From Candidatus Sumerlaeota bacterium (lineage in GTDB: Bacteria > Sumerlaeota > Sumerlaeia > JADFCT01): a stretch of 18,755 nt of DNA. The DNA lies in assembly GCA_026398575.1 (NCBI GenBank), contig JAPLSP010000082.1, positions 1 through 18,755 on the forward strand, given 5' to 3'. Every line of letters starts with the position of its first letter. Position 1 is the first letter of the stretch. Under the pieces are notes generated by a model. The model worked only from the letters and a program-made list of their open reading frames with translations. It ran no database searches and had not been told where the DNA came from. The position numbers were made by a program, and so were the translations under genes. Below are positions 7,650-13,137 of this stretch, piece by piece.

Positions 7650-8729
7650 TCATGCGAATCCCGAACCGCCGAGTCCCCGTAGCCGCAGCTTCAGGTCGTT
7701 GGCGCTGTCGGCATAGCGCAGAGCGTCTTCCTCGGTCACTATCTTGTTCTTGACATGGTGATACAGGCACAAGTCAAACGTCTGCATCCCTTCATTATAT
7801 CCCTTGGCCATGACTTCCTTCAAAGCGCTGACTTCACCGCGCTCGATCAACTCCTGCACGCGCGCCGTATTGAGAAGAATTTCGATCGCCACGACGCGTC
7901 CGCCGCCGATCTTGGGCACGAGGCGCTGCGAAACGATAGCGCGCAGGTTGAGCGACAGCTGCAGGAGCGCCTGCTGCTTGGCCAGCGCGGGGAAAAAGCC
8001 GAGCAGGCGGTCCAGCGTCTGGTTGGCGTTGTTGGTGTGCAGCGTCGAGAACACCAAATGTCCCGTCTCGGCGGCGTGCAGGCAGAACTGCGCCGTTTCG
8101 GTGTCGCGCACCTCGCCGATCAGGATGACGCGCGGCGCCTGGCGCAGCGAGCTGCGGATGGCCATGTGAAACGATTTCGTATCCAGGCCGACCTCGCGCT
8201 GCGAGACGATGCATTGCTTGTGCTCGTGTACGAACTCGACCGGGTCCTCCACGGTGACGATGTGCCCCGTGCCGTGCTGGTTGCGCCAGTCAATCATGGA
8301 GGCCAGCGTCGTGGACTTGCCCGATCCCGTCGCGCCCGTGATCAGCTCCAAACCGCGCTCGAACATGGATAGTTTCTGGAAAATTTCCGGAAGATTCAGT
8401 TCCTCGAACTTCGGGATCGTCTGGCGGATATGCCGGGCCACGAGGGCGATGGTGGCGCGCTGGAAATAGACGTTGACGCGGAAACGCTCGCCGTTGGCCG
8501 CATAGGCCATGTCCACCTCCAGGTTATCGAGGAACTCCTTCCAGTGCATCTCGTCCATCATGCCGCGGGCGATGGCGTTCATCTGCTTCTCTTCCATCGG
8601 GACAACGTCCAGCGATTCCAGCTTGCCGCTGACGGCGATGGACGGCAGCGCGTTGACGGCCAGATACAAGTCCGACGCGCCGCGCTCGACCATCTCGGCA
8701 AGCATGTCGTTCAAGGTTAGGACGCTCAT
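7650..8729 (-). CDS. pilU: PilU-type type IV pilus retraction ATPase
   Basis: This 359-residue cytoplasmic secretion ATPase has Walker A GATGSGKST (132-140), an Asp box in VEDPVEF (160-166), a Walker B region VILIGEVRD with Glu206, and a His box TGHLVFSTLHTNN (222-234). PilU rather than PilT is indicated by RQAP before Walker B, by THTNNANQTLDRLLGFFP-like sequence with Asn-Asn-Ala-Asn, and above all by the C-terminal EDALRYADSANDLKLRLRG, where PilU proteins typically read DALRxADSxNDL. In studied systems PilU assists PilT-dependent retraction as an accessory motor. The start overlaps the end of pilT by 4 bp (ATGA), a sign of translational coupling. All motor motifs are intact. Confidence 0.92.
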   Translation of the reverse strand: MSVLTLNDMLAEMVERGASDLYLAVNALPSIAVSGKLESLDVVPMEEKQMNAIARGMMDEMHWKEFLDNLEVDMAYAANGERFRVNVYFQRATIALVARHIRQTIPKFEELNLPEIFQKLSMFERGLELITGATGSGKSTTLASMIDWRNQHGTGHIVTVEDPVEFVHEHKQCIVSQREVGLDTKSFHMAIRSSLRQAPRVILIGEVRDTETAQFCLHAAETGHLVFSTLHTNNANQTLDRLLGFFPALAKQQALLQLSLNLRAIVSQRLVPKIGGGRVVAIEILLNTARVQELIERGEVSALKEVMAKGYNEGMQTFDLCLYHHVKNKIVTEEDALRYADSANDLKLRLRGLGGSGFA

Positions 8730-9916
8730 TTCTTGCCTCCTATCGTTTTCATCCAGTCATCGCCGGCGCCGCCTGGCAGGCCGCCCGGACCCGATCCGGC
8801 GGCGCGGGTTGGCAGCGAGGAAGGCCCCATGCCTCCGGCGCGGGCCGGGGGCGCTTCGGCGCCGCCCTCTTCGCTGCCGAACAACTCCTTGTTGTTGGCG
8901 CGTTCGAGGGCGTCTTCCTTCGAGATGATGCGTTCGAGCGACAGGCGCTTGAGTTCCTGGTCCAGGCTTTGCATTCCATATTTGGTGCTGGTCTGGATGA
9001 TCGAGGGGATCTGGTGGGTCTTGGCCTCGCGGATCAGACTGCGGACGGCCACGGTGCCGATCATGATTTCCATCGCGCAGACCCGGCCCGGGCGGTCTAT
9101 GCGCGGAATCAGCATCTGGCAGATGACGGCCTGCACCGATTCGCTGAACATCAGGCGCACCTGTTTTTGCTGCTCGGGCGGGAAAACGTCAATCAAGCGG
9201 TCCACGGTCTTCGGCGCGCTGCTGGTGTGCAGGGTTCCGAAGACCAAGTGGCCGGTTTCCGCCGCCGTCAGGGCCAACTGGATCGTTTCCAAGTCGCGCA
9301 TTTCACCCACCAGAATGATGTCCGGGTCTTCGCGCAGCGCCGCTCGCAACGCGTTTTTGAAGGACTTGGTATGCGGCCCCACCTCGCGCTGGTTGACGAT
9401 GCATTTTTTGTGCTGGTGCACAAATTCAATCGGGTCTTCGATCGTCAGGATATGCTCATGCCGCGAAGTGTTGACGTAGTCCACCATCGCCGACAGGGTC
9501 GTGGATTTGCCGCTTCCCGTCGGGCCGGTCACGAGCACGAGGCCACGCGGCTTCTTGCACAACTCCTTCAAGACGGGAGGCATTTTCAGGTCTTCGAGGG
9601 TCAGCGTCTTGGTGGGAATGACGCGGAAGACGGCTCCTTCGCCCTCGCGCCCCATGAAGAGATTGACGCGGAACCGGGCGTCCGCGCCCAGCTCCATCGC
9701 AAAGTCCAGTTCATGCTCGCCCTCGAAGCGCCGCCGCTGATCGTCCGTCAACATGTCATACAGCATGTTGTGGAGCGAATCGCGCGTCAGCACGGGCAAA
9801 TCCTTCATCGGCGTGATGGCGCCATGAAGGCGCTGAACCGGCGGCGAGCTGACCGTCAGATGAAGGTCGGAAGCGCCCTTTTTCAGCGTATCAAGCAAGA
9901 GGTCTGCCAAGTCCAT
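8726..9916 (-). CDS. pilT: PilT type IV pilus retraction ATPase
   Basis: This 396-residue motor ATPase has the PilT N-domain, Walker A GPTGSGKS (131-138), Asp box TIEDPIEF, Walker B DPDIILVGEMRD (198-208, Glu205), His box TGHLVFGTLH (221-230), and AVRSLIREAKTHQI, which matches the PilT AIRNLIRE motif. PilT hexamers depolymerise pili to retract them. The open frame runs on upstream to 10570, but that part lies inside the preceding gene in another frame. The true start is the ATG at 9916, preceded by GGAGGT at the right distance and giving MDLADLLLDTLKKGASDLHL. After about residue 346 there is a Gly/Pro/Ala-rich tail of some 50 residues ending DDWMKTIGGKK, longer than in typical PilT and probably disordered. 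The gene overlaps pilU by 4 bp. Confidence 0.95.
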   Translation of the reverse strand: MDLADLLLDTLKKGASDLHLTVSSPPVQRLHGAITPMKDLPVLTRDSLHNMLYDMLTDDQRRRFEGEHELDFAMELGADARFRVNLFMGREGEGAVFRVIPTKTLTLEDLKMPPVLKELCKKPRGLVLVTGPTGSGKSTTLSAMVDYVNTSRHEHILTIEDPIEFVHQHKKCIVNQREVGPHTKSFKNALRAALREDPDIILVGEMRDLETIQLALTAAETGHLVFGTLHTSSAPKTVDRLIDVFPPEQQKQVRLMFSESVQAVICQMLIPRIDRPGRVCAMEIMIGTVAVRSLIREAKTHQIPSIIQTSTKYGMQSLDQELKRLSLERIISKEDALERANNKELFGSEEGGAEAPPARAGGMGPSSLPTRAAGSGPGGLPGGAGDDWMKTIGGKK

Positions 9917-9921
9917 AACGC

Positions 9922-11319
9922 TTACCTCCATTCCCCGAGACATTCGGAAGCTTGGGCCGCGTTCATGATCGAAACGCCCGACGACAGCGCACACAGCACG
10001 ACAACCTCCGGGCAGCTTTCCAGCATCCTCCAGAAAGCGTTGGGCAGGACGCCGGACGAGCCCTCGCGCGGTGTCACGCGATACAGCCCGCTCATGCCGG
10101 TGGCCAGATAGCTCGTCGAACGGATCGCCACCCAGTCTTCCCATCCGGCCGGAGCGTCGAAGATCACCTGCGAGGCGCCGGACGTTGCGCTGAGCGAACC
10201 CAGGTAGCGCTCGGACATCTCGCCGTCGCCATAATATTGAAATACGCTGGGGACCGCGAAGCGCGAAGCCGCGCTGATAAAAAGCACATTCGCCAGCCGC
10301 TGGCTCATCGCTCTCACATAGTGATAAAGTATCCGGTTCCAGTCCACGTCCGGACCGACGACGATCAATCCGATCCTGCCGCAAGATTGCGCGGCGCACT
10401 GGATGATCGTCTGCTCTTCGGCCTCCGGCAGGGCATATTCTTCGATCGCTGTGAAGTCTGAAACGGTCGTCCGCAAAGGCCGCAGGCGCACGCCGGTGGC
10501 CCCGATTGTCTTGAGCATCCGTATGGCGACGGCGTATTGCCGCTGCCCGCATACGATGCGTTTGGGCCACATCCAGTTATTGGGAAGATGGGGCGAAAAC
10601 TCGATCAACGTTTCATGAATAAGGTTGAACAGCCCCTGGAAGATCGCGCCTTCGAATTCGCACAACACTTGCTGGCCGGAAGGGGTCAAGATCAATGCAG
10701 CCCCGCCGCCGCTTCCCCGGCGCGCAATCAGGAGGTCTCCATCGGCGGCGATTGCCTGGCCCAACATCCACAATATCGCTTTGGCCGAGACCAGACTCGA
10801 GGGCTGTTCGGAGGGAATGGCCTGATCCAAGGCAGAGGCTGTTTCCGTTTCCGCTTGCATCCTCGAAGCGGGAAAAACCGCCTCCAGCGCCAAGTCAATC
10901 TGCCCGCGGCTGGCCAACTGCAAGGTGAAAGTCTTGCCCGGGCAGGCTTCCCGCAATTTATCCACCCCTTCGGTGGCCATCGGGTCGGCTGTCAGCAGTA
11001 CCACTTCTTCGCCGACCTCAATCAAGGGAAGAAGCGAGAAAGCGCGCAGAATCTTGGGCGGATACCGCTTCACCATTTCCGCGTCAATCATGTCCGGGTG
11101 CAGGTCCACCTGGTTGACCCCATATTGGACGCCAAGCGCCAAATAAACATGATCGCGGGATATCAGTCCCAGCTCGACCAGCGCCTCGCCCAGCCGCTTG
11201 CCTGTCTGCTTGCCGTGAGCCAGCGCTTGATCCAGCTGCTCCTGCGAGATGATACCGCGCTCAAGCAGGATTTCGCCGATGCCCTTGCCGATCACCCGCT
11301 GCATTGCGCCATTGAACAT
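9922..11319 (-). CDS. MshEN-domain PilB/GspE-like protein lacking the Walker A motif
   Basis: This 465-residue protein is the first gene of the pil run. Residues 13-65 form the MshEN layout: a 24-residue motif (GIG...LLERGII...L..AL..G, 13-36), a 5-residue spacer and a second 24-residue motif (RLG...LVELGLI...V..AL..Q, 42-65). This domain binds c-di-GMP in MshE. Motif 2 is intact, but motif 1 has GIG for RLG and G for the final Gln. The GspE N-terminal domain runs to about 150. The rest follows the order of a PilB/GspE motor only faintly. Where GLILVTGPTGSGKTTT is expected it reads IGLIVVGPDVDWNRILYHYV (317 onward), and no Walker B, Asp box or His box is recognisable. It is probably a pseudo-ATPase or adaptor for PilT/PilU. 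The start follows GGAGGTGGAAGT. No nonsense or frameshift breaks it, so it does not look like a decaying pseudogene. Confidence 0.82.
   Translation of the reverse strand: MFNGAMQRVIGKGIGEILLERGIISQEQLDQALAHGKQTGKRLGEALVELGLISRDHVYLALGVQYGVNQVDLHPDMIDAEMVKRYPPKILRAFSLLPLIEVGEEVVLLTADPMATEGVDKLREACPGKTFTLQLASRGQIDLALEAVFPASRMQAETETASALDQAIPSEQPSSLVSAKAILWMLGQAIAADGDLLIARRGSGGGAALILTPSGQQVLCEFEGAIFQGLFNLIHETLIEFSPHLPNNWMWPKRIVCGQRQYAVAIRMLKTIGATGVRLRPLRTTVSDFTAIEEYALPEAEEQTIIQCAAQSCGRIGLIVVGPDVDWNRILYHYVRAMSQRLANVLFISAASRFAVPSVFQYYGDGEMSERYLGSLSATSGASQVIFDAPAGWEDWVAIRSTSYLATGMSGLYRVTPREGSSGVLPNAFWRMLESCPEVVVLCALSSGVSIMNAAQASECLGEWR
9924..9929 (-). promoter_or_regulatory. pilT ribosome binding site overlapping the upstream stop
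   Basis: The minus strand reads GGAGGTAA, in which GGAGGT is the pilT Shine-Dalgarno and TAA (9922-9924) is the stop of the upstream gene. The ATG of pilT follows 7 nt later. Ribosomes finishing the first gene would sit on the pilT site, which implies translational coupling. This site also decides the pilT start. Confidence 0.8.
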
Positions 11320-11362
11320 ACTTCCACCTCCTCTGGCAAGCCGCCTTCAAACCTTCGCGGCG

Positions 11363-11391
11363 AATAAAAAGCCCGTGAATGGAGACGCGGG
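11363..11391 (-). terminator. Possible attenuator hairpin in the pil operon leader
   Basis: On the minus strand CCCGCG (11391-11386) faces CACGGG (11377-11372), pairing except for one position, with an 8-nt loop. CTTTTTATT follows at once. Stem plus T-run resembles a weak intrinsic terminator, placed between the candidate promoter and the first gene, so it could attenuate transcription. The stem is short. Confidence 0.35.
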
Positions 11392-11431
11392 ATAGATGAC
11401 AAACATCCATTATATATTATTGAAATAGTTG

Positions 11432-11459
11432 TTTATCTCTCCGGCGCGCCGAATGTCAA
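11432..11459 (-). promoter_or_regulatory. Candidate sigma-70 promoter of the pil operon
   Basis: The minus strand carries a perfect -35 TTGACA (11459-11454), a 16-nt spacer and GATAAA (11437-11432), which matches the -10 consensus at four positions. The spacer holds the palindrome CCGGCGCGCCG. A second TATAAT lies nearer the gene (11414-11409) without a good -35. The 11320-11587 gap therefore holds an operon leader of about 110 nt, an 8-T run (minus strand, 11486-11479) and the inverted repeat at 11518-11572. Confidence 0.5.
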
Positions 11460-11517
11460 CGTCAAAAAGGGGAGAAACAAAAAAAACGCGGAATCTTTGC
11501 ATTTTGTGCGCATGTTC

Positions 11518-11572
11518 GCAGAATAATTAAGGGCAGAATAATGAATAATCATTCTGCCCTCAATGATTCTGC
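11518..11572. repeat. 25-bp-stem inverted repeat downstream of the rluA region
   Basis: The left arm (11518-11542, beginning GCAGAATAATTAAGGGCAGA) and right arm (11548-11572, ending GATTCTGC) match at 22 of 25 positions around a 5-nt loop. The inner 10 bp (AGGGCAGAAT/ATTCTGCCCT) are perfect. GCAGAAT occurs twice within each arm. It begins 15 nt after the stop of the small frame at 11588, so it could end that transcript, but no U-tract adjoins it on either strand. It could equally be a dispersed palindromic repeat. Confidence 0.75.
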
Positions 11573-11587
11573 AAGAGACTTGATATC

Positions 11588-11727
11588 TTATTTCGACAGA
11601 TCGTGGGCCAGCTGATGATATTTTTCGTGAACGCCTTCGCCCAGTTCCTCGGTTTCGATTTTGTCGAACAGCTTCGATAATTCCTGCTGGTCTTCGGGAG
11701 TGAGGATTTGATTAGATGCAAAACGCG
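11588..11727 (-). pseudogene. Small coding-like frame without a start codon
   Basis: Just after rluA, in a different frame, the minus strand encodes ILTPEDQQELSKLFDKIETE continuing ELGEGVHEKYHQLAHDLSK and a TAA stop. The helical, charged composition and tidy end look like the C-terminus of a real small protein. No ATG, GTG or TTG precedes it in frame, even when read back about 130 nt into rluA, and no Shine-Dalgarno is visible. It may be a gene that lost its 5' end at the rluA junction, or it may start at a rare codon such as ATC or ATA. I do not assign a function. Confidence 0.4.
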
Positions 11728-12705
11728 CTATTCTTGACTGTCCACCAATCGAGCCAACGACTCCGGAAACTCGCTTTCGATTTCCATGCGTCGGCCGGTG
11801 ACCGGATGATCGAAAGACATCCGCCAGGCATGAAGGGCGAGGCGCGCCGAGGTGGATTTTTGCACGCCGTACTTTATATCGCCGACCACGGGATGGCCGA
11901 TGTCCGCCATGTGGACGCGGATTTGATTTTTGCGCCCGGTTTCAAGGACGCACTCGATCAGCGCATGGGAGCGCGCCGGATTCCACCGCACGACGCGATA
12001 GCGCGTCGAGGCGGGGCGCGAATCCTGCGATTCGGGAACGCTGTGAACGCGCATGGCTTCGTCTTCGGCCAGATGGCTGCGGATGACGCCCGATTTCGGT
12101 TCGGGAACGCCGCGTACGACGGCCAGATAACGCTTTTCAACCTGGCGCCAGTTGTCGAGGAAATGCGCCCGGATTGCAGGCGTCTTGGCGAAAATCAGCA
12201 GGCCGGAGGTATGCTTGTCAAGGCGGTGGACAACGTGCGCGCGCGGACGGCGCGGTTCCGGCCGCTGGGCGTCGGATTCCATATCCTGATTTCCAAGCGG
12301 CGATCTGCGGGGGCCGGACTCCTTGGCGCGCCGGGCAGGCGGGGACGCCTGCGCTCCCAGGTACTGATTGATCTCATCCAACGCGGTATCGCCGTGATGG
12401 ACTTCATCCGGCAGCGACAGCATGCCCGCCGGCTTGCTGATCACAATCAGGTATTCATCCTCATAGACAACCCGGAGGCCGGATTCGGATACGACCTTCT
12501 CGCGGAAATGCTTGTCCATATTGATGCGCACTTCGTCGCCCGGCGCCAGCGGATGGTCATGGCGCGTCGTGGTTCGGCCATTGACCGACACGCGGCGAAA
12601 CTTGAGCCATTGCTTGAGCGTTGTCCGCTTGTGATTGCCGGGCAAGCGCATCAAAAAGTCGAGTAATTCGCTCGATTCCGAGACGGTTAGCATTTTGTCA
12701 TTCAT
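11728..12705 (-). CDS. RluA-family 23S rRNA/tRNA pseudouridine synthase
   Basis: This enzyme of about 325 residues converts specific uridines in RNA to pseudouridine. An S4 RNA-binding domain (about 12-63, with TLKQWLKFRRVSVNGR) is followed by the catalytic domain with ISKPAG (90-94) and the active-site motif HRLDKHTSG, in which Asp163 is the nucleophile. RNA target is uncertain; RluC/RluD-type is most likely. Between NQYLG and RPRAHVVHRLD there is an extra segment of about 35 Arg/Pro/Ser-rich residues (about 118-153), absent from typical family members and encoded by a hairpin-containing insert. The frame is open up to an ATG at 12849, but the extra 48 residues do not look conserved. The ATG at 12705 (MNDKMLTVSE) fits the family better. 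Neither start has a clear Shine-Dalgarno. It is transcribed divergently from the gene at 13138. Confidence 0.9.
   Translation of the reverse strand: MNDKMLTVSESSELLDFLMRLPGNHKRTTLKQWLKFRRVSVNGRTTTRHDHPLAPGDEVRINMDKHFREKVVSESGLRVVYEDEYLIVISKPAGMLSLPDEVHHGDTALDEINQYLGAQASPPARRAKESGPRRSPLGNQDMESDAQRPEPRRPRAHVVHRLDKHTSGLLIFAKTPAIRAHFLDNWRQVEKRYLAVVRGVPEPKSGVIRSHLAEDEAMRVHSVPESQDSRPASTRYRVVRWNPARSHALIECVLETGRKNQIRVHMADIGHPVVGDIKYGVQKSTSARLALHAWRMSFDHPVTGRRMEIESEFPESLARLVDSQE
12235..12362. repeat. In-frame repeat-like insert in rluA with a perfect 7-bp hairpin
   Basis: Boundaries are estimated from where the encoded protein departs from the RluA pattern. The core is GCAGGCG (12335-12341) facing CGCCTGC (12346-12352) around a GGGA loop, flanked by GGCGCGCC and CTCCCAGG. 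GC content is higher than in the rest of the gene and the encoded peptide is low complexity. It resembles a dispersed GC-rich palindromic repeat inserted without breaking the frame. No second copy is visible in this window. Confidence 0.5.
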
Positions 12706-12903
12706 AGCGCTGCAAGGGTATCGGTCTGGGGCGGCGTTTTCAACAGCGCAATTTTGCGCTTTCGCCAGCGCTGCTTTCCATGCGAAAATACCTTTGTTGT
12801 TTGTTGAGTCCGATTCCGGTAGTCTGGTCACCTGACTGCCCATGCTCATGGATGCGATGCTATAGATTCACTGCAATTATTTAATCAAGAAAGAGACGAG
12901 TAA

Positions 12904-13068
12904 TGCGGATAGGTGGGGCGCCAGCATTTGGAGTGCGGTTGCTTGCTGCCGCTTTTGCTACGCCAATCAGGAAAAGAATCGAAGCAAAAGCGGCAGCAAG
13001 CAAGAGTTCGCAGCGGAGCGAGAATCTCTGCGGTTACACTCCCAATGCTGGCGCCGTTTCCAACCGCA
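12904..13068. repeat. 165-bp nested palindromic element (MITE/REP-like)
   Basis: The outer arms are GGCGCCAGCATTTGGAGTG (12917-12935) and its partner at 13037-13055, matching 18 of 19. The inner arms are 21 bp and perfect (12939-12959 and 12983-13003). A small side hairpin, CGCAG/CTGCG (13010-13014 and 13028-13032), sits between the right arms. Short TGCGG/CCGCA ends at 12904-12908 and 13064-13068 extend the symmetry. It encodes no plausible protein and there is no transposase nearby. It fills most of the gap between rluA and the secreted repeat protein. No clear promoter for that protein is visible on either side of it. Confidence 0.82.
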
Positions 13069-13137
13069 ATACAGTCGGTCCCAGGCAAAGATAAGACGCC
13101 GAATTTATGACTCGTTGTACCAAGGGAGAAAAATCTT

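Noticed and set aside
8969..10111. Plus-strand open frame of 380 codons opposite pilT
   Set aside because: It is a shadow of pilT and the upstream gene. It has no motif, and both minus-strand proteins are clear.
9917..10570. Extended N-terminus of PilT
   Set aside because: The frame stays open upstream, but this part is Arg-rich nonsense overlapping the preceding gene. GGAGGT before the ATG at 9916 fixes the start.
11479..11486. Intrinsic terminator based on the run of 8 T on the minus strand
   Set aside because: Only a 3-bp stem can be drawn directly before the T-run. The long inverted repeat is about 30 nt away, so the two do not form a canonical terminator.
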